The notes beneath the pieces are model-generated. The model searched no databases, was not told where the DNA came from, and was given only the letters and a program-made list of their open reading frames with translations. DNA of 64,000 bases from contig NZ_ARXR01000001.1 of the NCBI RefSeq assembly GCF_015356855.1, positions 1 through 64,000 of the forward strand, given 5' to 3'. Made by a program: the position numbers and the translations under genes. Of this stretch, positions 16,371 through 27,421 are shown piece by piece; the first letter of the stretch is position 1; each line of letters opens with the position of its first letter. The DNA comes from Alloalcanivorax venustensis ISO4. Its GTDB lineage: Bacteria > Pseudomonadota > Gammaproteobacteria > Pseudomonadales > Alcanivoracaceae.

Positions 16371-17571
16371 GGGACGGGGTATCCTGCAACAGCTCCGGCG
16401 GCTCGCGCTGCCGGGGCTGTTCCTTTTTGCGGGCGGCGCTTTCGGCAACCCTGCCGTGGCGGCGCCCTATACCCCCGAGACCGACGATCAGGTCCTCCAG
16501 CGCCTGCCGACCCCCAGCATTCTCGACGGGGCCGATGCCCTTCAGGAAAAGCTGGCGGACGACCCACGCGACCGCGACAGCGCGGAACAGCTGGCACGCC
16601 TGTATATCCAGGCGGCGCGGCGCGAGGGCGACCCCCGTTATCTGGGCTACGCCAGCGCCACCCTGTCGCCGTGGCTGCAGGGGTCCGACGCGCCGCCTTC
16701 GGTGCTGGTGCTGGCCGCCACCATCGCGCAGGGGGAACACCGCTTCACCCAGTCCCGCCACCAGCTGCGGGAGGCCCTGGCGCAAAATCCACGCCTCGGC
16801 CAAGGCTGGCTGACGCTGGCGGTGATCACCCAGGTCCAGGGGCAGTATGAAGAAAGCCTGCAAGCCTGCCGCCGTGCCGCCACCCTGGTGCCGACGGCGG
16901 CCGCCCTCACCTGCCAGGCCAGTGTGCTGGCGCTCAACGGCGGGCTCGAGCCCGCCTACGCCCGGTTGAGCCGGTACGCGGACGGCGCCGGCGACGTGGC
17001 CGACAATGTGGCGGTGTGGATGCAGACCCGCCTGGCTGAAATGGCCTGGCAGAAGGGCGACCTGGACGCCGCCCGCGCGCACATCCAGCGGGGACGAGCG
17101 CTGGACCCCGAGGACCGCTACCTGCGGCACCTTTACGCGGATTTCCTGCTCGCCGAGTCGCGCCCCGACGCGGCCATCGATGTGCTGGAAGACTATGTCG
17201 ACCAGGACGGCGCCTTGCTGCGCCTGGCGATCGCCGGCATCGACGCCGGGGACCGCCGCGCCGACCGTTGGGCGCAACAGTTCCGCGATCGGATGGCGGC
17301 GGCGCAACGCAGCGCGGAGTACGCGCATTTGCGCGAACTGGCGCGCTTCACCCTGGTGGTGGAAGACGACCCGGCAGAAGCCCTGGCATTGGCGCGGGCG
17401 AACTGGCGCACCCAGAAAGAACCCGCCGACATGCACATCTACCTGGCGGCGGCGCGGGCCGCCGGCGAGCCCGGCGCGGCGGATGAGGTGCGCACCTTTA
17501 TCGCCGAGCACGGCGTGCAGGACAGTCGTCTGGCGCCGTTCCTGGATAACGGTACGGAGGCCGGGTCATGA
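16336..17571 (+). CDS. Exported TPR-repeat protein
   Basis: 411-aa protein with an N-terminal export segment (about residues 24-42, ending AVAA) and several helical TPR-like repeats. The clearest are HQLREALAQNPRLGQGWLTL, EESLQACRRAATLVPTAAAL and AARAHIQRGRALDPEDRYLR, giving a likely periplasmic protein-interaction scaffold. The start at 16336 lies inside the lipoprotein gene (35-base overlap); ATG at 16342 is an alternative. It ends in an ATGA overlap with the HupE-like gene, so translation of the two is probably coupled. Confidence 0.83.
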   Translation: MPMTTSCRATTKGRGILQQLRRLALPGLFLFAGGAFGNPAVAAPYTPETDDQVLQRLPTPSILDGADALQEKLADDPRDRDSAEQLARLYIQAARREGDPRYLGYASATLSPWLQGSDAPPSVLVLAATIAQGEHRFTQSRHQLREALAQNPRLGQGWLTLAVITQVQGQYEESLQACRRAATLVPTAAALTCQASVLALNGGLEPAYARLSRYADGAGDVADNVAVWMQTRLAEMAWQKGDLDAARAHIQRGRALDPEDRYLRHLYADFLLAESRPDAAIDVLEDYVDQDGALLRLAIAGIDAGDRRADRWAQQFRDRMAAAQRSAEYAHLRELARFTLVVEDDPAEALALARANWRTQKEPADMHIYLAAARAAGEPGAADEVRTFIAEHGVQDSRLAPFLDNGTEAGS

Positions 17572-18695
17572 TCAAGCTTATTACCGTACTGCTACTGATC
17601 CTTCCCACCCTGGCGCTGGGGCACAAACCCAGTGACAGTTACCTGACCATCAACGTGGAAGACGGCGGCGCCCTGTCCGGACAGTGGGATATCGCGCTGC
17701 GCGACCTGGAGCGGGCCGTGGGCGTGGATCAGAACCGCGATGCCCGGGTCACCTGGGACGAACTGAAAGCGCGGCGCGCGGAACTGGAAGACCATATTCT
17801 CAGCCGGCTGACGGTAACCGCCCGGGATGGCGACCGCGAGCAGGTCTGCACACTCGACAGTGACGGCCTCAAAGTGGACGACCATGTGGACGGCACCTAT
17901 GCGGTGTTCCTGCTGACGGGCGACTGCGGCCTGTCGCCACTGTCGCTGACACTGAACTACCGGCTGCTGTTCGACCGCGACGCCAGCCACCAGGGCCTGG
18001 TGGAAGTACGCTACGGGGATCAGCCCGGTCAGCCGGTGGCGCTCAGCAACCAGCACCGCGAGCAAACCCTGAGCCGCGACGGCGACGGCGGCCTGGCCGC
18101 GCTGGCCACCTTCTTCCGTCAGGGCGTGCATCATATTCTGATCGGCTACGACCACATTCTGTTTCTGCTGACGCTGCTGTTCCCGGCGGTGCTGGTGTGG
18201 CGCCAGGGCGCCTGGCGGCCCAAGGAGTCCATGCGCGAGGCCCTGCTCACCACCCTGGGCATCGTCACCGCCTTCACCGTGACCCATTCGCTGACGCTGG
18301 CGCTGGCCTCCCTGGGGCTGGTGAATCTGCCGTCCTGGCTGGTGGAGTCGGCGATCGCCATCACCGTGGGCCTGGGCGCGGCCAGCAATCTGGCGCCGCA
18401 GTACTTCCCGCGCCGCTGGGTCATGGCTCTGGTGTTCGGTCTGATCCACGGGCTCGGCTTCGCCGCCGTGCTCGCCGATCTGGGCCTGGACGGCGGCAGC
18501 CTGGTGCTGACCCTGCTGGGCTTCAATCTGGGGGTGGAAGCCGGCCAGGCGCTGATCGTGTTGATCTTCGTGCCGGCGGCGTTCCTGGTACGGCGCACCG
18601 CCGCCTACCGGCGCTGGTTCGTGCCGATCGGCTCGGTGGCGATTATCGCCATCGCCACCGTCTGGGCGGTGGAGCGTCTGGCCGGCGCGCTGTAA
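17568..18695 (+). CDS. HupE/UreJ-family membrane protein
   Basis: 375 aa. A signal peptide (about 1-18) is followed by a periplasmic domain to about residue 180. That domain contains DQNRDARVTWDELKA, which looks like an EF-hand-type acidic loop. Six or so membrane helices follow. His-rich membrane motifs GVHHILIGYDHILF, VTHSLTLALA and GLIHGLGFA are those of the HupE/UreJ group linked to nickel or cobalt uptake. This long form with a periplasmic domain is the second HupE/UreJ type. Metal transport is family knowledge; the actual substrate is not known. Confidence 0.85.
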   Translation: MIKLITVLLLILPTLALGHKPSDSYLTINVEDGGALSGQWDIALRDLERAVGVDQNRDARVTWDELKARRAELEDHILSRLTVTARDGDREQVCTLDSDGLKVDDHVDGTYAVFLLTGDCGLSPLSLTLNYRLLFDRDASHQGLVEVRYGDQPGQPVALSNQHREQTLSRDGDGGLAALATFFRQGVHHILIGYDHILFLLTLLFPAVLVWRQGAWRPKESMREALLTTLGIVTAFTVTHSLTLALASLGLVNLPSWLVESAIAITVGLGAASNLAPQYFPRRWVMALVFGLIHGLGFAAVLADLGLDGGSLVLTLLGFNLGVEAGQALIVLIFVPAAFLVRRTAAYRRWFVPIGSVAIIAIATVWAVERLAGAL

Positions 18696-18713
18696 GCGTC
18701 CGGCCCGGGCGGC

Positions 18714-19553
18714 TCAAAGGCGGCGAATGCCGTCGCGCTCGATGGCGATACGCCCCGCTTTGTAGAGCTTACCGATGGCCTGCTTAAAGGCGTTCTTGCT
18801 GCACCCGAAGGCGGCGCGGATCGCCTCCGGGCTGCTTTTGTCGCCCAGGGCCAGGAAACCGTCGGACGCTTCCAGCCGCGCCAGGATGCGCTCGCCGAGC
18901 TGATCGCTTTTGGCGGCGCCGGGCGGGTCCAGCGTCAGGCTGAGACGGCCGTCGGCGCGCAGACGCTGCACATAGCCGGTGAAGCGCTGGCCGGGGCGCG
19001 GGGGCGCCACGCCGGGCGGTGCCTGCAGCAGGCCCCAGTAGCGGTTGTCCACCGCCACCTTGTAGCCCAGGTCGGTGCTTTGCACCACCATCAGCGGCAC
19101 CGAGTCGCCCTGGCGGTAGGCGTCGCAGGTGTCTTCCAGATGGCGGTCCAGCAGGGCGCTGGCGAACGGCCGGCCGTCCCGGTCGCGCACCACCTTGACC
19201 AGTTGCCAGCGGCCCACCTCCGGGCGGTTGCCCTGCTCGGCGAACGGCAGCAACAGATCCTTGGGCAGGCCCCAGTCCAGGAATGCGCCCACGCGGCTGG
19301 TGTCGACCACGCGCAGGCGCGCCACTTCCCCGGGCATCGCCTTGGGGCGGCCCAGGGTGGCGCGGGGGCGGCCGTCGCCGTCCTCGTAGAGAAACACTTC
19401 CAGTGCTTCGACGTCGGCGGCGTCGTCGGCCAGCTCGCGGGCGGGCAGCAGCACTTCGCCGAGGTCTTCGCCGTCCAGCAACAAACCCGCGGGTATGCGT
19501 TTAAGCACCGTCAGGGTGCGCAGGGTACCAAGGAGCGTGCCTGGGGCGGTCAT
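18714..19553 (-). CDS. cvfB: S1-like RNA-binding protein CvfB
   Basis: 279-aa CvfB/YitL-type protein: tandem S1-like RNA-binding barrels followed by a C-terminal winged helix (about residues 210-279). The region VVDTSRVGAFLDWGLPKDLLLPFAEQ is the diagnostic S1-like core, and the end SPEAIRAAFGCSKNAFKQAIGKLYKAGRI is the winged helix. It probably binds RNA and affects gene expression globally; a virulence-regulator role is known from Staphylococcus only. It starts four bases after the yaiL-like stop and likely shares its transcript, and it is convergent with the HupE-like gene. Confidence 0.9.
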   Translation of the reverse strand: MTAPGTLLGTLRTLTVLKRIPAGLLLDGEDLGEVLLPARELADDAADVEALEVFLYEDGDGRPRATLGRPKAMPGEVARLRVVDTSRVGAFLDWGLPKDLLLPFAEQGNRPEVGRWQLVKVVRDRDGRPFASALLDRHLEDTCDAYRQGDSVPLMVVQSTDLGYKVAVDNRYWGLLQAPPGVAPPRPGQRFTGYVQRLRADGRLSLTLDPPGAAKSDQLGERILARLEASDGFLALGDKSSPEAIRAAFGCSKNAFKQAIGKLYKAGRIAIERDGIRRL

Positions 19554-19557
19554 CGCG

Positions 19558-20091
19558 TTACCACATCAGGTCGTCGGGGATCGGGTAATCCGCGTAGGGG
19601 TCGTCTTCGTCCTGGACGTTGCGGTCGTTGAGCAGGACCACGGCGGCCTCGTCGCGCTGGCGGATTTTCTCCGCCACTGTGGTGGGCACCAGCTCGTGGC
19701 CCTCGCCCAGGGCGACGATGGCGATCTGGCCGCGCGCCAGCTGGTCGCGCTGCGGCTCGGTGACGTGCAGCTTCTTGATCTTCTTGTCCTGCACGAACTG
19801 GTAGGCCACCTCGCCCCGGGCGCGATCCAGACGGTGAGTCTCGATCAGCTGACGAATCTGCGCGACGATTTCCCGCTCACGCTGCTGCCGGTGACGCTCC
19901 GCTTCCAGCTGGCGGTCTTTTTCGGCCTGCTCGGCGCGCTGGCGGCGGGCTCGCTCGGCCGGGTCCTCCAGCTCGATCTCGCCACGCTTGGCGCGGTTGG
20001 CGTCTTCCTTCTTCTGCTGCTTGGCGCGGCGCGCCTTCTTTTTGTCCGCCAGCCCCGATTTAAGGAGCTGATCCTGCAACGAATTAGCCAT
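19558..20091 (-). CDS. yaiL: DUF2058 (YaiL-like) protein
   Basis: 177-aa DUF2058 protein. The N-terminal half (MANSLQDQLLKSGLADKKKA onward) is a highly charged Lys/Arg/Glu coiled-coil-like region to about residue 75. A small globular domain follows, with AYQFVQDKKIKKLHVTEPQRDQLARG and a C-terminal DLMW. The family is described as nucleoid- or polynucleotide-associated, without a proven function. It lies upstream of cvfB with a four-base gap. Confidence 0.88.
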   Translation of the reverse strand: MANSLQDQLLKSGLADKKKARRAKQQKKEDANRAKRGEIELEDPAERARRQRAEQAEKDRQLEAERHRQQREREIVAQIRQLIETHRLDRARGEVAYQFVQDKKIKKLHVTEPQRDQLARGQIAIVALGEGHELVPTTVAEKIRQRDEAAVVLLNDRNVQDEDDPYADYPIPDDLMW

Positions 20092-20163
20092 GGGGGTTCC
20101 AATAACGAAAATTCAGGTACGAGGATAACGGAGCCGGGGCCCGCCTGCCTATTCCACGGCGCG

Positions 20164-20685
20164 CTACTGCAGCGACGGCCCCTCGGGCGCCTCGCCGAGC
20201 AGCGGCTGGGCGCGGCGGAAGCGGGCATCATAACCGGGTTGCCAGGGAAACACCCCGTTCGGGTCCGGCCACACCATCTGCAGCGCCGGGTACGGCGCCG
20301 GCAGGTCGGCGTAGAACCAGTTGGCGTAGCCCAGATACTCGTTGTAGGCGGGCAGCGCCACCGGCAGGAACACCACCTCCAGGCCGTCGGCGATATCGCC
20401 ATAGACCTGGAACGGCCGCAGACGGCGCCCCAGGCCGGTGATGCCCACGGCGGCGCTGTCCAGCAGGCGGCTGGCCAGGGTGTCCTTGAGGCCCACCACG
20501 ATCAGTTCCGGGTGGTCCCGCTTGAGGAAGTGCCCCAGCGTGAAGGCATAGCCCGGCTCGCCGGCGGCGCCGTCCACGCTGAGGTGATGCCAGCCTTTGC
20601 GTTCGATGCGGGCCAGCAGTTGTTTGTCCTGTTCGTCTTCCGGCTGCGGATAGCGGAAGCCCTCGGGCATTTCATCGAGAAACAT
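20164..20685 (-). CDS. DUF4262 domain protein
   Basis: 173-aa cytoplasmic protein matching the DUF4262 pattern. WHHLSVDGAAGEPGYAFTLGHFLKRDHPELIVVGL lies at about residues 32-66. Function unknown. No catalytic motif is evident. It is followed 72 bases later by the yaiL-like gene on the same strand, and the outer-membrane protein gene is divergent. It might share a transcript with yaiL and cvfB. Confidence 0.8.
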   Translation of the reverse strand: MFLDEMPEGFRYPQPEDEQDKQLLARIERKGWHHLSVDGAAGEPGYAFTLGHFLKRDHPELIVVGLKDTLASRLLDSAAVGITGLGRRLRPFQVYGDIADGLEVVFLPVALPAYNEYLGYANWFYADLPAPYPALQMVWPDPNGVFPWQPGYDARFRRAQPLLGEAPEGPSLQ

Positions 20686-20852
20686 GGCTTCACTCTTTCT
20701 TGGGGCCGCCGCGCGGTACGGTACGCACGGCGCTCGACGTTGGCAGCGGCGCAGCTTACCAGAATCGTCCCACTTGGTATGCGGCGGGGTGAATGCAATA
20801 CTGACCCGGTGCGCTTTGATGCTTTCTTATTAGAGACAGAGGACCCTGTATT

Positions 20853-21593
20853 ATGAAAAAAATCACCCTGATGGCCGGCCTGGCCGCGCTCTCCGCCGCG
20901 CCCTTTGCACAGGCGGCGCCGCTTGTCGACGTTTACGCCGGCGGCTACGCCTGGAGCCCGGACACCTCCGGCAGCATCGCCTCCGGCAGCAACGACATCG
21001 ACATGGAGGACGATCTGGGCTTCGACGACTCCGACCAGACCGTGCTCTACGTGGGCCTGGAACATGCGGTTCCGGTGCTGCCCAATGTGCGCCTGCGCTA
21101 CATGGACCTCTCCGACGACGCCAGCAACACTCTGGTCGATCCGATCACGTTCAACGGGCAGACCTTCGCCGATAACGTGAATTCCGATTACGACATGGAG
21201 ATGCTCGACGGCACCTTCTACTGGAGCCCGCTGGACAATGTGGTGAAGCTGGACCTGGGCCTGACCGTGCGGCAGATGGACGCGGATTTCACTATCACCG
21301 GTGCCGGCCAACAGGCCACTGAAAGCGCCAGTGAAACCTTCCCGCTGGCCCACGGCGCGGTACGCGCCAACCTGCCGTTGACCGGCGTGTACGTGGGCGG
21401 GGAAATCAACGCGATTGAGTACGACGGCAGCGGCATGCGTGATTTCGACGCGCACATCGGCTGGCAGTCGGACTTCCTGCTGGGCGTGAAAGCGGGCTAC
21501 TCCCGCCTGGAAGTGGAACTGGACGACGTCAGCGGCCTGGACTCCGATCTCGAGATCGGCGGTCCCTACCTGGCGGCCACCTTCCGCTTCTGA
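20853..21593 (+). CDS. TIGR04219-family outer-membrane beta-barrel protein
   Basis: 246-aa protein with a clear signal peptide (MKKITLMAGLAALSAAPFAQA). The mature part is rich in alternating beta strands and ends in GPYLAATFRF, with the terminal Phe typical of outer-membrane barrels. The acidic loop SGSNDIDMEDDLGFDDSDQ and the VRLRYMDLSDDA region fit the TIGR04219 family. No enzymatic or transport role is known. It is a single gene followed by a GC-rich hairpin at 21601-21620 and a convergent acyltransferase gene. Confidence 0.85.
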   Translation: MKKITLMAGLAALSAAPFAQAAPLVDVYAGGYAWSPDTSGSIASGSNDIDMEDDLGFDDSDQTVLYVGLEHAVPVLPNVRLRYMDLSDDASNTLVDPITFNGQTFADNVNSDYDMEMLDGTFYWSPLDNVVKLDLGLTVRQMDADFTITGAGQQATESASETFPLAHGAVRANLPLTGVYVGGEINAIEYDGSGMRDFDAHIGWQSDFLLGVKAGYSRLEVELDDVSGLDSDLEIGGPYLAATFRF

Positions 21594-21600
21594 GCCGCAT

Positions 21601-21620
21601 CGCCGGGCGGGCGCCCGGCG
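21601..21620. terminator. GC-rich inverted repeat between convergent genes
   Basis: CGCCGGGCG and CGCCCGGCG flank a two-base centre, eight bases after one stop codon and just before the convergent one. There is no T run on either side, so it may be a weak bidirectional terminator or only a 3'-end stabilising hairpin. Confidence 0.45.
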
Positions 21621-21621
21621 G

Positions 21622-22509
21622 TCACCACTCCTTCTGAAGACGCTCGATACGGGCGTCTTTTTGTTCCCAGAGATCGCTCACCCAGCGCTGCACGCCGGCG
21701 CGAAACTCCGCGTCCTCCTGGTAATCGCCGGCCCACAGGGCCGGGTCCAGGCTGTGGGTGCGCACGTCGATGATCACCCGCTCCAACTGACCGCTGAGCA
21801 GCGCCCAGAAACCGGGCGGCTTGCCCTCCGGATAGGCAATGGTCACGTCCAGCAGCGCATCCAGATCATCGCCCAGCGCCGCCATCACGAACGCCACGCC
21901 GCCGGCCTTGGGCCGCAGCAGATGCTTGTAGGGGGATTGCTGCCGGGCCTGCTTTTCCGGGGTGCAGCGGGTGCCCTCGAGAAAATTAACCACGGTCACC
22001 GGCATGTCCGCGAACTTCTCGCACGCCGCCTTGGTGATCTCCAGATCCTTGCCTTTGAGCTCCGGGCGCTTTTCCAGCAGCTCTTTGGAGTAGCGCTTCA
22101 TGAACGGGTAGTCCAGGGCCCAGAACGCCAGCCCCAGAAACGGTACCCAGATCAGCTCTTTCTTGAGGAAGAATTTGAAGTACGGGGTTTTACGATTGAA
22201 GGTCTGCACCAGGGCGGCGATGTCCACCCAGGACTGATGGTTGCAGACCACCAGGTAGGAGGTGTCGCTGCGCAGGTTCTGGTCACCGCGGATATCCCAA
22301 CGGGTGGGCGTCATCAGCGCGAAGATCGCCTTGCAGATTTCCGCCCAGGTCTCGGCGATCCACATCACGCCCCGGGAGCAGGCGGCCTTGGCCTGCTTGC
22401 CGGGCAGCACCACTTTAAACAGCGCGATCAGCATCATCGGGCCGATCAACGTCAGTGTGTTCAGCAACAACAGCAAGAACGTGGTGGCACCGGTCAGCAA
22501 GGCCCGCAT
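21622..22509 (-). CDS. Lysophospholipid acyltransferase, YihG-like
   Basis: 295-aa membrane acyltransferase of the PlsC superfamily. Motif I is NHQSWVD (H-x4-D), and motif III is FLEGTRCTPEK (EGTR-type glycerophosphate-binding). Together with FFLKKELIWVPFLGLAFWALDYPFMKR this is the layout of the YihG/eukaryote-like lysophosphatidate acyltransferases. A long N-terminal membrane helix covers about residues 4-32. The ATG at 22509 follows a GAGAGGGAG site. It is probably an accessory enzyme for phospholipid acyl composition and not the essential PlsC. It lies 105 bases downstream of parC on the same strand. Confidence 0.88.
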   Translation of the reverse strand: MRALLTGATTFLLLLLNTLTLIGPMMLIALFKVVLPGKQAKAACSRGVMWIAETWAEICKAIFALMTPTRWDIRGDQNLRSDTSYLVVCNHQSWVDIAALVQTFNRKTPYFKFFLKKELIWVPFLGLAFWALDYPFMKRYSKELLEKRPELKGKDLEITKAACEKFADMPVTVVNFLEGTRCTPEKQARQQSPYKHLLRPKAGGVAFVMAALGDDLDALLDVTIAYPEGKPPGFWALLSGQLERVIIDVRTHSLDPALWAGDYQEDAEFRAGVQRWVSDLWEQKDARIERLQKEW

Positions 22510-22614
22510 CAGGCGAACTCCCTCTCCCCAAGATGAATCTGGATCATAGCCAACCCGATCCACAGGCCCAAGACCGTACTTGTATTGAATTGTTTATAGG
22601 CCCCGAGGGGCCCG

Positions 22615-24849
22615 TCAGCGGGCTTCCACCGTCATCACGTCCACGTTCTGGAAGCCGCGCGGCAGTTTGGCACCGCGCCGGCCGCGCTCGCCGAAGTAGT
22701 GCTCCAGGTCGCTGGCCTTGAGGTTGAGATGACGTTTGCCGGCGTAGATCACCAGGGTGTCGTCGGGGCCGAGCACCTGCACGTCCTGCACGAACTCGAC
22801 GCGTTCGGCGACGCGGCCGCCGGGAATCGCCATCATCTTGTTGCCCTTGCCGCGCGACATTTCCGGCAGGTCGCGCACCGGGAACACCAGCAGGCGGCCT
22901 TCATTGGAGACCAGCGCGATCAGGTCGGTCTGCGGGTCCTTGACCGGGCGTGGCGGCTGCACCTTGGCGCCCTTGGGCACGTTCAGCACGCTCTTGCCGG
23001 CTTTCTTGTTGGCCAGCAGGTCCGCGTAACGCACCACGAAACCGTAACCCGCATCCGTGCTCATCAGGTAGGCGTCTTTTTCCTGCCCCATGATGGCGGC
23101 CACGAAACCGGCGCCGGAAGGCGGGCTGACCCGGCCGGACAGGGGCTCACCCTGGCCGCGCGCGCTGGGCAGGGTGTGCGCCAGCAGCGAGTAGCTGCGC
23201 CCGGTGGTGTCCAGGAAGCACACCGGCTGGTTGGATTTGCCGCGCGCGGACGCCAGATATTTGTCGCCGGCTTTATAGCTCAGGCCCACCACATCCACGT
23301 CGTGGCCCTTGGCGGAACGCACCCAGCCTTTTTCCGAAAGCACCACGGTGACCGGGTCGGCGCCCACCAGGTCCGCTTCGTCCAGGGCCTTGGCGTCGTT
23401 GCGCTCGACCAGCGGTGAGCGGCGGTCGTCGCCGAAGTTTTCGGCGTCTTCCTTGAGTTCCTTGGCGATCAGTTTCTTCATTTTCGCCGGTGACCCCAGG
23501 GTCTCTTCCAGCTTGTCCCGTTCCTCGGCGAGCTCATCCTGCTCGCCCTTGATCTTCATTTCCTCGAGCTTGGCCAGATGGCGCAGCTTCAGCTCCAGGA
23601 TCGCTTCCGCCTGGCGGTCGCTGAGCCCGAAGCGCTCCATCAGCACCGGCTTGGGCGCGTCTTCGCGGCGGATAATCTCGATCACCTCATCGATGTTCAG
23701 ATAGGCGATCAACAAACCTTCCAGCAGGTGCAGGCGGTCCAGCACCTTGTCCAGACGGTGCTGCAGACGCCGGCGCACGGTGACCATGCGGAACTGCAGC
23801 CACTCGTTGAGAATCATGTCCAGGCTTTTCACCTGGGGACGCTCATCGATGCCGATCATGTTCAGATTGACCCGGTAATTCTTTTCCAGGTCGGTGGTGG
23901 CGAACAGGTGGCCCATCAGTTGCGCGATATCCACCCGGTTGGAGCGCGGCGTGATGATCAGACGGGTGGGGTTTTCGTGGTCGGATTCGTCGCGCAGGTC
24001 GCTGACCATGGGCAGCTTTTTCTTCTGCATCTGGTCGGCGATCTGTTCCAGCACCTTGGCGCCGGACACCTGATAGGGCAGCGCGGTGATCACGATGTCG
24101 TTTTCCTCGCGCTCGTAGACGGCGCGCTGCTTGAGGCTGCCCTTGCCTTCCGCGTACATGCGGATGATGTCGTTGCGCGGCGTGATGATTTCCGCCTCGG
24201 TGGGGAAATCCGGGCCTTTGATGTATTCGAGCAGGTCGTCCAGGGAGGCGCCCGGATCCTTGAGCAAGTGAATGCAGGCCTGCGCCACCTCGCGAAGGTT
24301 GTGCGGCGGGATGTCGGTGCTCATGCCCACGGCGATGCCGGTGGTGCCGTTGAGCAGCACATTGGGCAGCCGCGCCGGCAGCAGCTTGGGCTCGTCCATG
24401 GTGCCGTCGAAGTTGGGCACCCATTCCACCGTGCCCTGGCCCAGTTCGGCGAGCAGCACTTCCGCGTACGGCGCCAGCTTGGATTCCGTGTAACGCATGG
24501 CGGCGAAGGATTTCGGGTCGTCCGGGCTGCCCCAGTTGCCCTGGCCGTCCACCAGCGGGTAGCGGTAGCTGAACGGCTGCGCCATCAACACCATGGCCTC
24601 GTAACAGGCGGAGTCGCCGTGCGGGTGGAACTTACCCAGCACGTCGCCCACGGTACGGGCGGACTTTTTATACTTGGCGGTGCTCTTCAGGCCCAGCTCG
24701 CTCATCGCGTAGACAATGCGCCGCTGCACCGGCTTCAGGCCGTCGCCGATCTTCGGCAACGCCCGGTCCATGATCACGTACATGGAGTAGTCCAGGTACG
24801 CTTTTTCGGTGTAGTCCCTGAGGGACAGGTCTTCGAAATCGTCTGCCAT
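22615..24849 (-). CDS. parC: DNA topoisomerase IV subunit A
   Basis: 744-aa ParC, full length. The N-terminal breakage-reunion domain contains [17 protein letters not shown] with Ser80 and Glu84 as in quinolone-sensitive E. coli ParC. MRYTESKL carries the active-site Tyr near residue 120. The C-terminal domain holds the beta-pinwheel repeats ([37 protein letters not shown]). With ParE it decatenates replicated chromosomes. It starts three bases after the parE stop, so parE-parC are adjacent and co-transcribed here, unlike E. coli where they are separated. Confidence 0.98.
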   Translation of the reverse strand: MADDFEDLSLRDYTEKAYLDYSMYVIMDRALPKIGDGLKPVQRRIVYAMSELGLKSTAKYKKSARTVGDVLGKFHPHGDSACYEAMVLMAQPFSYRYPLVDGQGNWGSPDDPKSFAAMRYTESKLAPYAEVLLAELGQGTVEWVPNFDGTMDEPKLLPARLPNVLLNGTTGIAVGMSTDIPPHNLREVAQACIHLLKDPGASLDDLLEYIKGPDFPTEAEIITPRNDIIRMYAEGKGSLKQRAVYEREENDIVITALPYQVSGAKVLEQIADQMQKKKLPMVSDLRDESDHENPTRLIITPRSNRVDIAQLMGHLFATTDLEKNYRVNLNMIGIDERPQVKSLDMILNEWLQFRMVTVRRRLQHRLDKVLDRLHLLEGLLIAYLNIDEVIEIIRREDAPKPVLMERFGLSDRQAEAILELKLRHLAKLEEMKIKGEQDELAEERDKLEETLGSPAKMKKLIAKELKEDAENFGDDRRSPLVERNDAKALDEADLVGADPVTVVLSEKGWVRSAKGHDVDVVGLSYKAGDKYLASARGKSNQPVCFLDTTGRSYSLLAHTLPSARGQGEPLSGRVSPPSGAGFVAAIMGQEKDAYLMSTDAGYGFVVRYADLLANKKAGKSVLNVPKGAKVQPPRPVKDPQTDLIALVSNEGRLLVFPVRDLPEMSRGKGNKMMAIPGGRVAERVEFVQDVQVLGPDDTLVIYAGKRHLNLKASDLEHYFGERGRRGAKLPRGFQNVDVMTVEAR

Positions 24850-24852
24850 CTT

Positions 24853-26745
<1,893 letters not shown>

Positions 26746-26760
26746 CTAATCGATATGAAT

Positions 26761-27351
26761 TCAGGTATCCGGCGTCAGGCGAATGCCGCAAAAGCGCAAC
26801 ACTAGCGGAATAAAGGCGTCGAAGTCATCAAAACCGTGGCTGCCGCCCAGGCCCCGGAACAGGTGGCAGTCGGCGTAATATTCCCAGCCCTCGCGCCAGT
26901 CCAGCGATTCGTCGCCGGTCTGGGTCAGCAGCAGCATCTGCTCGGGCTTGCTGATCTCCTCGACCTGGTAGTGGCGGAGCTCATCGAGCCAGGCGGGATC
27001 GAACTGGTACGCCTCGCCGCTGTGGTAGTTATGATTGATACCTGTGTATTTGTCCAGTAGTCGCCAGGGGCGGACCGCCGGATTGACCACCGTGGTGACC
27101 AGATCGTGGTGCTCGGCCAGCCAGGTGGCGTAGAAGCCACCCAGGGACGAACCCAGCAACGCCACCGGGCCGGCCCCGGCGATGGTGGCTTCCAGGGTCG
27201 CCATGGCTTTCCTGGGCTGCGGGTCGAGCGCCGGTACGTGCAACCGGTGCCCGGCGCCGTGACGCTCGAAGTAGTCGCGCAGCACCCCGGCCTTCCAGGA
27301 TTGCGGCGAACTGTTGAAACCGTGGATATAAATCAGGGATATGTCGGACAT
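26761..27351 (-). CDS. yqiA: YqiA/YcfP-family esterase
   Basis: 196-aa alpha/beta-hydrolase of the YqiA family. The start LIYIHGFNSSPQSWKA is diagnostic. The nucleophile elbow is LLGSSLGGFYAT, and the late histidine lies in GGSHGFDDF. Family members hydrolyse short acyl esters; the physiological substrate is unknown. ATG at 27351 is chosen; a GTG nine bases earlier is in frame. It sits between cpdA and parE exactly as in E. coli, with a heptamer repeat array separating it from cpdA. Confidence 0.92.
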   Translation of the reverse strand: MSDISLIYIHGFNSSPQSWKAGVLRDYFERHGAGHRLHVPALDPQPRKAMATLEATIAGAGPVALLGSSLGGFYATWLAEHHDLVTTVVNPAVRPWRLLDKYTGINHNYHSGEAYQFDPAWLDELRHYQVEEISKPEQMLLLTQTGDESLDWREGWEYYADCHLFRGLGGSHGFDDFDAFIPLVLRFCGIRLTPDT

Positions 27352-27384
27352 GAGGCGCACCCGGTCGCGTAAACGGCCTCACTC

Positions 27385-27419
27385 TTCACTATCAACTGTC
27401 AACTATCAACTGTTAACTG
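27385..27419. repeat. Heptamer repeat array between cpdA and yqiA
   Basis: Five perfect-register heptamers of the form TYMACTR: TTCACTA, TCAACTG, TCAACTA, TCAACTG, TTAACTG. It starts two bases after the cpdA stop codon (minus strand) and ends before the yqiA start, so it lies within an operon. It is the same family as the array at 4301-4394. Confidence 0.85.
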
Positions 27420-27421
27420 GT

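Noticed and set aside
22598-22614. Terminator after parC (GGCCCC / GGGGCC)
   Set aside because: Two-base loop and no T run on the minus strand; too weak to call.
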